Both the position numbers and the translations under genes were made by a program. This document shows, one piece after another, positions 34,541 to 44,771 of a stretch of DNA of 64,000 nucleotides. Numbering within the stretch: the first letter of the stretch is position 1; every line of letters begins with the position of its first letter. The notes beneath the pieces are model-generated. The model was not told the origin of the DNA. It saw only the letters and a list, made by a program, of their open reading frames with translations, and did no database searches. Source of the stretch: Tetracladium setigerum (Eukaryota > Ascomycota > Leotiomycetes > Helotiales); the NCBI GenBank assembly GCA_031472005.1, contig PZJY01000006.1:1302001-1366000 (forward strand). Direction: 5' to 3'.

Positions 34541-35473
34541 ATGTCTACGCATGAAACAGCAGTCACCCAATATGTGGTATCAGATGGCATCAAATTCGCA
34601 TATCGTCGCCTCGGACTTCGTGATGGCATACCCCTAGTAATGCTCATTCACTTCAGAGGAAACATGGATTTCTGGGACCCAGCACTCATCAATGCACTTG
34701 CGAAATCTCGCCCAATCCTCTTGCTAGATTACTCTGGCGTCGGAAAGAGCGAGGGAGAAATCCAAACCAGTTTTCAAGGATGGGCAGCAAATGTCCTCGC
34801 GGTAGTAAATGCACTCCAAATACGCAAGATAGACCTCCTGGGTTTCTCCATGTATGTCTTTCCATCTCTCAGATAACTATCACTGACACCAATTCCGCAG
34901 GGGAGGAGCTGCTGCCCAACATGTTGTTCTCGCGGCACCAGGTCTCGTGCGTAAGTTGATTCTCGCCGGGACTCGCACAAGTCGTACAGCAAACACTTTA
35001 TCGGCCCAAAACATATCTTTACTGCCCTCGCCACCTCGGATACAGAAGAAGAGTTCAAAGCCTCGCTCGCCCTTTCCTTCTTCAATCCAGACAAACAAGG
35101 CCAAGATGCCGCAAAGGCATATCTCAAACGAGTATACTCAAAAACGCAGGATCGTTCCTCGCATCTCAGTCCCGACCTTGCAAAATATCAGGCGGCATCA
35201 TTCGCGAAGTTTAGTCGTGCAAATCCGGGGAATCCGTACGAGCGTATAAAAGAGTTCACGATGCCCGTGTTTGTGGCCAATGGGGATAATGATTTGCTAA
35301 TACCGACGGAAAATAGTGTCGAGCTGGCCAAAATCTTACCGCATGCTCATCTGCATATATATGCCAATTCTGGACACGGATTTCTCTTTCAGTATGCTGA
35401 GTTGTTTGCTGCGCATGTAGATCTGTTTCTTGGCAGTGCGTTGCTGGTAGAGAGGACTGGTTCGAAAATCTGA
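34541..35473 (+). CDS. Alpha/beta hydrolase (apparent 1-base frameshift)
   Basis: Exons 34541-34851 and 34901-35473; the intron has GTATGT and a CAATTCCGCAG acceptor. The fold is clear: LLLDYSGVGKSEGE, nucleophile elbow GFSMGG (Ser103, split by the intron), acid region NGDNDLLIP and catalytic His in SGHGF. After AGTRTSR the frame slips: the continuation GPKHIFTALATSDTEEEF lies in another frame. One extra G in TCGGCC at about 35002-35004 restores a 294-residue protein with LSGPKH, the sequence expected for these hydrolases. Substrate unknown; it resembles fungal hydrolases of the haloperoxidase/epoxide-hydrolase-like group. It is either an intact gene with a sequencing error or a young pseudogene. 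Confidence 0.75.
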
Positions 35474-37038
35474 TGAAGCGATTGAACGGGACGCATTTTT
35501 CATGTGGGAGTGAAGGATTGAATATCGGCACTCGTCGCTGTAAAATTGGTGGAGTGCGAAAGTGGTATGCAGGAGAAATACGACCAACTCTCATCTTCGC
35601 ACTCGTCAAAGGGAAGTGGGGACTAGAAAGTTCCTTCCAGTAGGTATTTAAGGAGAGTCTTGTTCAGTATTCGTTTTAGAGCCATCGGGGATCGAAGGGC
35701 CTTCCGAGTTTCATCTAATACCTATTGTAGAGTCCAATATCCAAGATTGAGGGTGTGCTAAGTTTTGACGGTTCCGCCGCAGTTCATGACTTCTGACACC
35801 CAGTGGCGAAAGTGTTCTCCAACAGTTCGTAGATACTTCATACCATTTCCGTCTGCCCTGAATAATTGAGGAGTCTCAACTCGCCGTTACAGCACCGGCG
35901 CTTTTCCTGGTGAGGTGAAAAGGGCAGTCCGAATGCAACCAGTGTGGAATCGAAACCTGAGGGTATGCTAGCAACAGCAGCTAATACTGAGCTTGGTTAA
36001 TCGCGGACTTCGGATTTCTCGCTTACGAGGACGACGCCGGGTGACGCTGGTACAGTAAGTTGCTAAGTTGCTGACATGATGTGGAATCCTGCACATAATT
36101 TTGCGCTGGAAAGGTTCCAATCTTACCTCGCTTAGAGTCCAAACTTTGCAGCCGCAGGCTGTACATACATCAATGGCGAGAATGGGTGATATCATCTCTC
36201 TCGACGAGATTAGAAGAATCGGGCTGAGAAGTCCACCGTGTTCGGCATGTCAGTCTTCAGATGTCAGCATCGTGGATGATAGATTATCGTCTATCGTTGC
36301 TTAACAATCTTCAGGATGTTGAGCAGCGCAATTTTATCTTTCTTTCAAGCTTCAGCCTCTCTCTTGGACCAGCCTTCCGCCGAATTTCGGTCGTCCTGAG
36401 GCACTCATTTCCCACTGTCCACACTGGAGGCGAGTGCCAAGGCGAGTCACGTCGACTCATCGCGGCTCACAATTCGTTTCGACCGCCGTCGACCGAATCA
36501 CGGGCCAAACCTCAACGAATCTCAACCACAACATCAGAAATCAGCTCCTGCACTTCTTTTTCTGACAAAACAAAGCACATCGACCACATCCGTCATCGCG
36601 GCGCATGCGAGAAGAATCCTCCGATTCGTTCGATTCCCTATTCTCGGGACGTGCCAAGCGCCAACGTGCTGTAAGCCGCTAGACGGAAGAAAGGGGAGTT
36701 TAGCATTCTTTATCTCCATCATTTCGTATCACCGTAAGCGGTGGAGGATATGAGAATGCTAAGACAATTTTTGATACTGAAAACAAAGTATCCGACCAAT
36801 CTCTGCTCTTATCCCAAAATTACAGTAAGCTTGTTAGTGCAAGGTTGCCAGTTCTGAGTCTGAGTCCATCATCCATGAGATGACAAACTCTGTTTCGATG
36901 GAGAGGAGGTAGGTGAGCTCGTACCTCTATATAGGGCTGCTGAAGTCTCCCAAAGGACAAGTCTTTTTCTTTCATCATATTCCAACATCATCTTACACTT
37001 GAACATTCCCCTCAAGTACCAAACAACAACAATTCGCA
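35474..37038. other. Intergenic / promoter region
   Basis: About 1.6 kb upstream of the DHA2 transporter. Short frames only. CG-rich palindromic pieces (GTCGAC-type) occur around 36440-36500. A TATA-like CTATATAG lies at 36927-36934. Confidence 0.5.
36927..36934 (+). promoter_or_regulatory. TATA-like box of the DHA2 transporter gene
   Basis: CTATATAG about 110 bases before the ATG at 37039, followed by a C/A-rich leader. Confidence 0.45.
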
Positions 37039-39032
37039 ATGGATTCAAGAGCAATGACTTTGACGGAGGATAGGGACAACAGCACATCAGCATCTTACGC
37101 TCCCTCGATACAGAAAGAATACCAACCGAAATCAGACGATTCCTCCCTCACAGAAAAAGAAGATGGATCGTTTCGAGAGCCAACACCAGCATCTGGTGGT
37201 GCCTCGCCAGATGGAGAGGTAGACAATGCCGTCTACCCAACTGGATTCAAAATGGCAGCTATTGTCGCCGCACTCGTTCTCTCCATTTTCTTGGTTTCCT
37301 TGGACTTGACAATTGTCGGAACGGCAATTCCAAAGATCACTGTTAGTATACTACCTGTCTCTATTTCCCCTCTCCAGCAACAAGACTCTAACAATATCGT
37401 TCTATTCTTAGGAAGATTTCCAAGGTTTAGATAAGATCGCATGGTATGGCTCAGGCTTTTTTATCACGTTTGCCGCGTTTCAATCGACATGGGGAAAGGC
37501 ATACAAGTATTTCCCATTGAAGATCACCTTTTTGGGAGCACTTTTTGTCTTTGAGATCGGTAGTCTCGTTTGTGGTATGTGTTTGCAGCAAAAGATCTCT
37601 TAAGTAAACAATATGCTAACATTTTCAAAAGGCGTTGCACCAAACAGCACGGCTTTGATTGTTGGTCGAGCCATTGCTGGTCTTGGAGGAGCTGGAATTG
37701 CTAGTGGAGCATACACGATCATTGCCTTTTCCGCACGACCACAAATGCGTGCCGCTTTCACCGGAATTCTGGGTGCTTCCTATGGCGTTGCCTCGGTAAG
37801 CTACCTTTTCATACTCGTAGTCCAAGAAACACATACTAATTTGATGATAGGTCATCGGCCCTCTACTTGGAGGAGTCTTCGCCGAGAAGGTATCTTGGAG
37901 ATGGTGTTTCTATAGTAAGCTAGCCTGCCTTTCAATTTCTTGGGAACTGGACCTCCTCAAACACCCAGACAACGCAAATGCTAACTCGTTTCGTTCTCCA
38001 GTTAACCTTCCCATTGGAGCCGTAGCCGGCGGTATCATCTTGTTGTTTTTCACAACTCCCCCACAAGCAGTTCCAGTTCCTGCCACCCACAAGGAACAGC
38101 TCCTCCAAATGGACTTCCCAGGTACCCTCACAGCCCTTGCCTCAATCATCTGTTACATCCTCGCCCTCCAATGGGCCGGACAAAGCAAAGCCTGGAAATC
38201 TGCCGATGTTGTTGGAACCCTTGTCGGATTCTTCCTTCTCGCTGCTCTCTTTGTCGTCATTGAGTTCTTCCAAGGCGACCGAGCCATCGTTGTCGGACGT
38301 CTCATGAAAGATCGCACAATCGCTGTCGCCATGTTCACCGTTTTCTTCATCGGAGGTGGCTTCTTCCTCTTGCTTTACTACCTACCACTCTACTTCCAAA
38401 TCGTCAGTGGCGTCTCTGCTTCACAGAGTGGTATTCGCAACCTTCCCCTCATCATCGCCGTCTCCCTCGCCACGATCGTATCCGGCGGACTGATCTCTGC
38501 CTATGGCCACTTCGTCCCATTGTTCATCCTCGGTAGCGCAGTCGGTACCGTTGGAGCCGGTCTTCTTTACACTCTCGGTGTCGGATCATCATCCGGAATG
38601 TGGATCGGCTATCAAGTAGTCGCAGGATTGGGCCTTGGTCTTATCTTCCAGATCCCCATCATCACCGCACAAGCTGTCACCGCACCTGAAGATCTCTCAT
38701 CCGCTACCGCTATGATTCTATTTGCCCAATCATTCGGAGGAGCAGTCTTCATCTCCGCTGGCGAGGCTGCGTTCGCCAATACTATCATCAACGTGCTGCC
38801 TTCATATGTTCCATCCCTCGACCCTCTTACCGTTATGCATACCGGAATCGGAAGCTTGAGATCGGCTTTCCCAGCTGATCTGCTTCCAGGTATCATCAAC
38901 GCCTATATGGAGGGCTTGAAGGTTGATTTCGCCATTGCTATTGCAGCTGTTGGCATCGCCTTCATTGGATGTTTCGGAAGCGTATGGCCGTGGATGAACT
39001 TGAAGGGGAAGGTTTCCGTGAGTGCTGCTTAA
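37039..39032 (+). CDS. MFS multidrug/toxin efflux transporter, DHA2 (14-TMS) family
   Basis: Exons 37039-37341, 37412-37574, 37632-37795, 37851-37914 and 38002-39032 give 574 residues; all introns are GT-AG with consistent phases. A ~70-residue acidic/Ser-rich cytosolic N-terminus precedes the first membrane helix. LDLTIVGTAIPKI is the DHA2 motif D1 and GASYGVASVIGPLLGG is antiporter motif C. WRWCFYINLPIGA follows, diagnostic of the 14-TMS group that includes fungal toxin pumps. Proton-driven export of small molecules across the plasma membrane is inferred. No biosynthetic cluster gene is adjacent, so a self-resistance role is not shown. Confidence 0.95.
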
Positions 39033-39331
39033 GTGTGAAGAGCACCAGTGAGATGACTTCTTTGATACTTGGAGAATGAGAAGGTGGAGGCATGTTTAAG
39101 CACTTGCAGGAGTTTGAGCGATCTAGCATTTATATCTCATTTGTTTTTCTTTTGTATATTGTACTAATTAATACGGAGAGTGTGTGGATAAAGACGTGGG
39201 CCAAAATGATTAGAATGCGTTTAGAATGGCATTGACTTAGATAGGAAGGATATCAAAATGAGAATCTCAACACAGAAAATTGTTTTATTACTGCTGATCT
39301 TTTTAATGCATACTTATATAGTACATATGAC
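39033..39331. other. 3' flank of the transporter
   Basis: AT-rich 3' region of the DHA2 gene, leading directly into the inverted-repeat element. No gene. Confidence 0.5.
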
Positions 39332-39731
39332 TTATAGTGGCTTATTAGTAACACGTGCCTCACCCCATCACCTTTTCGACTTTTCGACTCTTTAACCTTT
39401 TCGCTTTTTTAGCCTTTTCGCCTTTTCGCCTTTTCGCCTTTTCGCCTTTTCGACTTTTCGACTTTTCGACTATTTCACATTTTTCACATTTTTCGGCTTT
39501 TCGACCTTTCCAACTTTAATTTTTATTTTTTAATAAAGGTTTTTCTAAAAGAAAAACGGGATTTTATTTATTATTTTATAATTGTAAAATCTCTTTATTA
39601 AAGAAAGTTTTTTTCAAAAAAAGAGTCGAAAAATACAAGAAATATAAAAAGCTAAAAAGTCGAAAAGTCGAAAAGTCGAAAAGTCGAAAAAGTAATGGAG
39701 TAAGACACGTGTTACCAATAGACCACTATAA
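39332..39731. mobile_element. CGACTTTT inverted-repeat element, copy B (complete, 400 bp)
   Basis: Left end TTATAGTGGCTTATTAGTAA and right end TTGGTAACAC...CCACTATAA (whose complement begins TTATAGTGGTCTATTGGTAA) form imperfect terminal inverted repeats of roughly 57 bases. They run into CGACTTTT / CGCCTTTT arrays on the left and AAAAGTCG arrays on the right. The centre is A/T homopolymer-rich, and the whole could fold into one hairpin. Mismatches between the arms are mostly transitions. If the terminus is read as TAGTGG, a TA flanks each side, as for Tc1/mariner-derived MITEs. No transposase frame. Confidence 0.75.
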
Positions 39732-40282
39732 CGACTCCGCCTGCCTACTTCCTGGCTGGTGAGCAATCTTCGGGTTTAGGATTTGAGCACCCTCAGAGAT
39801 CCACTCAGCATTAGGAAGAAACAAAACTTCGCAATCAAATCAATTTGATCCATTTATGCCTATATACAACCCGTTGGACAAATACTTTTTGAAATTCTTT
39901 CATTTTGGTATGACTTTTCACTTAGCACACAAACGCAGTTGGAAGGTTTGAACCTGAAACTTTTTTTTCTTTTCTTCTTGTATATATATGCTGGATTTTA
40001 GTGTTTGATCTTTCGAGTTGAGAGTAACGTGACAAAGGAAATAATTAGCCTGGTTGGCAGATGGGTATATCGAACACTCCTCCTCCCAAAACAAGCAAGT
40101 GACCGCAACAACAGTAACAACAGCACCACCACCACCACCAACAAGAGCCAGACAAAGGAAATATCTCCCACCCGTCATTAATCATATACCAACACCAAAT
40201 GCAAATAAAGAAACCGACACCCAGACACCCCTAGGGTTCTGGCATATGCAAGCAAGAAAGCAAAAACTGAAAAAAGGAGATA
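39732..40282. other. Intergenic, no gene seen
   Basis: Flank of the repeat element and 3' side of the next minus-strand gene. Contains a short (CCA)n run near 40122-40142. The first ~35 bases (GACTCCGCCTGCCTACTTCC) resemble, in reverse complement, sequence near 25680-25700 beside copy A, which may mark a larger ancestral element. Confidence 0.45.
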
Positions 40283-40769
40283 TTAAGCGACAGTCCCCTC
40301 CGGATCCTGCAAATCAACACCCTCTCCCCTCTTCAACTCGGCCTCCAACTTTCTCCTCTTCTTGATCGTCTTCTCCCGCTGTATACCATCCCTCTTCTCC
40401 ATCCTCGCCGCTCTCTTCTCGCCCCACACGCCCGGCAGCGCAACAATGGCGCTCCCAAAGAACCTCGATCCGATTTTCAAGCTCTTCCATGATGCTTTAT
40501 AATGTAATTTGGCTGCGTTGTAGTGGGTTCGTGCGTCGCTGGCTTGCTTTTTGGCGCGGTAGGCTTGTTCGGCTCGTTGGGCACGCGCGAACGCTGATGA
40601 TGCGTTTTTGCGTTCGGTGCGGAGACCCATTCTGTTGGGGTTTGTTAGAGGGGTAGATGGCATGGAGGGATGGGGTGAGTTACTCTGTTCCTGAAGTTCC
40701 AGGGCGGCGGAGGAGTGTTGGATCTGGGAGTGGCTTCTCCTCGCCGACTTCCTTTTGTTTTTTGCCCAT
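40283..40769 (-). CDS. Small basic hypothetical protein (144 aa, two exons)
   Basis: Exons 40684-40769 and 40283-40631 (minus), intron 40632-40683 with GTAACT, CTAAC branch and CAG; phases agree. The N-terminus is MGKKQKEVGEEKPLP. The rest is a Lys/Arg/Ala-rich helix (AFARAQRAEQAYRAKKQASD), then a hydrophobic-leaning stretch (GSRFFGSAIVALPGVWG) and a basic helix ending in an acidic tail. The composition suggests a small organellar or nucleic-acid-associated protein, but no family is recognised. Confidence 0.7.
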
Positions 40770-41405
40770 TGTGAAGGTTGTGTGAAAAAGCGAAGAGATT
40801 AAGATATTATTATAAAATGACTATTTGCACAAAAAAGTTTCTCCTAGAGAATGTTGATAAGATAAATTATTTCTTGAAGTGGGAGAGGGAGAAGGGGTTG
40901 TTTAAATCAAAGCTGCAACAAGAAAACACTCCACACCCGCGTTGTCAACAAAAAAAAACAATCACATATCATAGAGATTACCATCATGCTCAATTAGGAT
41001 CTTGCTTGAGACGCTTGATTGTTGACTCATACTTCGGTCTTGGAATCCAATCATTTGTTGGATATGGGAATTGAGTAGATTTGCATTGATGGTCATTTGA
41101 AGGGATCCCTGAAATGCACAAAGTACCCCACACTTGGCTTCTCCGCGTGGCTCAAAGGTGCACTTGCGCCGGGAATCGCGTACTTTGACAATCCACGGAA
41201 CACGATAAAATTGTTCTAGAAGAAGATTGTCGTGTTGTTGTTGTTGTGTCTTGAGGAGTGGTCTGCAATCATCGTGATGTTGTGTGACCAATGAGAAATG
41301 TAAGCTTAGTTTGTTGGCCAATGCGTCAAAGTTGGACTGGGTCCATGAAGACAATGCATGAAATTGATTAAGGATGGAAGCAATTTTCTCTATACCTTCT
41401 ATGTC
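40770..41405. other. Intergenic, possible short frame
   Basis: Between two minus-strand genes. A 130-codon minus-strand frame (40962-41354) starts MSSWTQSNFDALANKLSLHF; it has average composition but no motif, and I give it about a 25 percent chance of being real. Otherwise it is the 3' flank of the anthranilate synthase gene and the promoter of the small basic gene. Confidence 0.35.
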
Positions 41406-43147
41406 TTATTCCGCTGCAAGATCAATATGCGCTCCTTTCGCCGGTCTTGACGGTAGTCCTTCCTGAACCACACTAGTCGATGTTTTCGACTTCTCGTTTT
41501 GTTGTAGTCGAGTATACATCTTTTCTGCGGTTCCGATGGTTGTGATGTTTGCCCCGAGCTTGTTCATAGTTTCAATGTACTCGTCATATGGGTCTGAATC
41601 GAAAACAATTCCTCCTCCTTTGAAACGTATTAGTATCAGAATTGGAAGGCTTGGGATTAACACATACCAGCTTGGAGGTAAGCAATTCCATCTTTGACCA
41701 TCATTGTCCTCAATGCAATGCAAGTATCCATCTCACCCTCCAGCTCATTTCCTTCGCTATCGACGCTGCCGTATCCGAAGTACCCAACGGCTCCAGCGTA
41801 CACACCTCGCTTCTCTTTCTCCAGTTCAGCAATAAGCTCCATAGCTTTAACTTTCGGTGCTCCAGACACGGTACCGGCAGGAAATATTGATCTAAAGCCA
41901 TCGAATCTTGTCATGCCTTTTCTCAAAACGCCAGAAACTTGCGAGACAAGATGTTGAACATGACTGAACTTTTCAACCACCATTAAGCGATCCACCCGCG
42001 TGGTCAATGGGTCACACACTCGATTGACATCGTTTCGTGCAAGATCGACAAGCATGACATGTTCTGCTCTATCTTTGAGAGATTCTCTAAGCTCAGTTGC
42101 CAGTGCTTCATCTTGCTCAGGAGTCTTGCCTCGCTTGACTGTACCAGCAATTGGATGTGTGATGATTCGACCATCTTCCTTCTTTACTAATAATTCTGGA
42201 GATGCTCCAACGAGTTGGAAATCTTCACAGTTGACGTAGAAGAGGTACGGAGAAGGATTGACAGTTCGGAGATGGCGGTAGATGTTGAAAGGGTGGAGAG
42301 ATGTTGGGCGAGCAATACGTTGGGAAGGTACAGCCTGGATGATATCACCAGTAACAATATGCTTCTTCAATGTGGTGACGTGCTGTTCATATCCCTCTCG
42401 GCCAATATTTGATGTGTACTCTTGGTCGAGTTGAATGGGTTCTTGCACAGGAAGGGGTGTATCGGGAGCGTTTAAAACACCCACAATCTCGTCGATAATT
42501 GCCTGGCCCCTCTCATATTCTGCCTGGAGTTTGGAAAGATCCTCTGGAACATTAAGATACGTTATGATCTTGATGACTCCAAAGAATCTATCAAAGGCAA
42601 TAATCGTATCAAAGAGCATGAAGAGCGACTCTGGAACCTTTAGAACATCCTTCATCGGTCTGGCTGTCTTTGGCTCAAAGTATCGTACACAATCATAGCT
42701 CACGTAGCCAATAGCACCACCTGCTAGAGGTGGTAGGACTAATCCTGGGATTTGTGCAACCCTGCTCTTCGCAAGCTCGGCCTCCAGCGCAGGTAACGGA
42801 TCGACTTGCTCCCCATGGCCTTCGCCTGATTTGAGGACTTTCCTAGGTCCAGCTCCTACGAAACTATATCTACCGAGTCGTTCTGTTGCAGCACTTTCAA
42901 ATAGAAAGGATAGGTCTGATTTTGAGTGTGCTGAGATCTTGAGGTATGCGGAGGATGGTGTGATGAGATCGGAGGAGATTTGTGCGTAGACGGGGACAAG
43001 GTTTGGAGGATTTGGCTTGCCCGATGATTTTTCGAGGACATCTCGTATGGTTTCCAGCGAAGGCTGGAGGTCTTCCTGAGTAATTATTAGTATTCTTTGT
43101 TTGTAGTGGGGGGAGTCATAGAAAGATCGACATACTCCAATGGCCAT
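41406..43147 (-). CDS. TRP2: Anthranilate synthase component I
   Basis: Exons 43136-43147 (only 12 bases, MAIG), 41668-43075 and 41406-41617 (minus) give 543 residues. Introns are GTATGT/CAG and GTATGT/AAG, phases consistent. The N-terminal regulatory region has the LLES-like FLFESAATERLGRYSF segment implicated in tryptophan feedback. The chorismate-binding C-terminal domain has PSQRIARPTS, HPIAGTVKRGKTPEQDE, LVDLARNDVNRVC, PAGTVSGAPKVKAMELI and GAVGYFGYGS. It converts chorismate and ammonia/glutamine to anthranilate in the first committed step of tryptophan synthesis, with the glutamine amidotransferase partner encoded elsewhere. A Gcn4/Cpc1-type TGACTCA lies ~640 bases upstream. Confidence 0.97.
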
Positions 43148-44771
43148 TGTGAGTCTGCGTTGGCCTATGAATTGCTGAATTTGAGGGCAAAAGGTTTTCC
43201 GATCAACTCGAATAACAACAGTTCAAGTTTTGGAAAATTTGTGTGTGGAAAAGTGAGGAAATGAAGGTAGTTTGGAGGACTCAACATTGTTGCGAAGGAC
43301 AGAATACAGTTGCCAAGAGTTCTACGGTGGCCGCTAATTTGACTTTGTGTACCTGCAGTCGGACAGAACTCGTGATTTGCAGAAGGTACTGAATGAATGA
43401 TCTGGAAATGATAATCAGTTCTTCTGGATTTGAAGAAGACATATGAGGGAATTCGTGTGATGTTTCGATAGCTTCAGACTTATCAATCCTCATTTTCTTT
43501 GGAGAAAATCATGGCCAAAATAGTGCCTATTGCAGGTGAGACGCATCAGTGCGGGCTGTGAGTATTGGTAAAAATCCAAAGCTAAACATATTCATAAAAA
43601 AAAAGCAAATATTAAGAAATTTTATTTGCTCCCAATCCCAACAAATGTTTCATCTTCTAGTACTTACCTTAGTATCGTAGAAAGCCCGAGATGAAGAATG
43701 TTCTACGTTTCGATGTTTCCAACACATTCTTTATGTATATCACACCCCCCAACAGTGACTGCGAAAAGGCAGTGAAAAATGAATATTTGACTCAAGTACT
43801 TCAATACAAGTTACTTCCACACAAAATGTTCAGATGTGATTTTTGGACCAAGCATCGGGTCATCTAGCTCCGCTAATAAACTCGTAAAACTCAATGCTTG
43901 ACTTCTCCATGTTTGTCAACCACAAATTCGATCACCCGATTACCTCCTCCTTCCCACTTCTAACAACCGCCTCACGTCATACCATTAGGATCGAATTCGA
44001 ATCACCTGCATCGAAGTCTCGAGTTGCACACGACACTATCTTAAATCCCATTCCTCCATTGGCAACAACGGCGACGATCCCAAACTGCCCTGTGCCGTTT
44101 AGCAGCGCTAGTGACGTAACTTGGCAGCCGTCAAGCCATCTTGGCTCTGGTCTTGTTGATGCTTGAGAAATGCTTGTCCTTCCAGGACTTCTTATGATTT
44201 TAAGTACGACCTTTGTTAGTCTTCTGGAAGATCAGCGTTTGACGATTTGTTCCAAAGGGCTGGAGATTGTTTCTTTTCCAAGGGGATTGGAACTTTGTCA
44301 CTCGCTTCCTCAGCAAGGGAAACATCTCGCTTAATTCAATGTCAATATCCCATCACTGAAGTTCACCATTTCACTTTCATTTTGTCAATTTTTGCCCCTC
44401 TACGATTTCTCTCGGTTTTGAGGGGAAAAGCTATCTGTCTTAGTGGCGCCATTACTTCATAAAGAGGACGGGGCAACGCCCAGAGCCAACCATAACTCGT
44501 TTCAACCCTCCGTTAACGTTTCCTCTTCTCCATTCTCCGGATCTCGCATAGAAAGACCATGGGGGACATGACGATCTCATGTTCGATGATACAATGTCAT
44601 TCAGGAGTGCTCTTATCTGGCAAATCTCTCACGCAACTACCCCGCGGTTTTGATATATGACTACTTAACCTACCGCCAAAGTTTTCGAGAAAGACATTTT
44701 GCCTCCCGAATACTCTTGCTCCAGAGCGCTTTGTTCCTTCGGTTATCAGAAAACACAGAGACTACTCCAAG
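43148..44771. other. Divergent intergenic region
   Basis: Separates the anthranilate synthase gene (minus) from the sugar transporter (plus). Short unrecognised frames only. Holds a TGACTCA at 43788-43794 and an A-rich tract near 43598-43607. Confidence 0.5.
43788..43794. promoter_or_regulatory. Gcn4/Cpc1-type TGACTCA site
   Basis: A perfect palindromic bZIP site in the promoter region shared by an amino-acid biosynthesis gene, the expected context for cross-pathway control. The distance of ~640 bases is long, so function is uncertain. Confidence 0.35.

Noticed and set aside
36625..36660. tRNA B-box-like GTTCGATTCCC
   Set aside because: No matching A box or acceptor-stem pairing within tRNA distance.
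39400..39480. CGCCTTTT direct repeats as a possible CRISPR-like array
   Set aside because: Units are contiguous 8-mers without spacers inside an inverted-repeat element of a eukaryotic genome.
40962..41354. 130-codon minus-strand frame
   Set aside because: Average composition but no motif, no splice partners and lies in the 3' flank of anthranilate synthase; too weak to call.
43894..44166. 90-codon plus-strand frame between two divergent genes
   Set aside because: No domain and no signal peptide; composition like random intergenic DNA.
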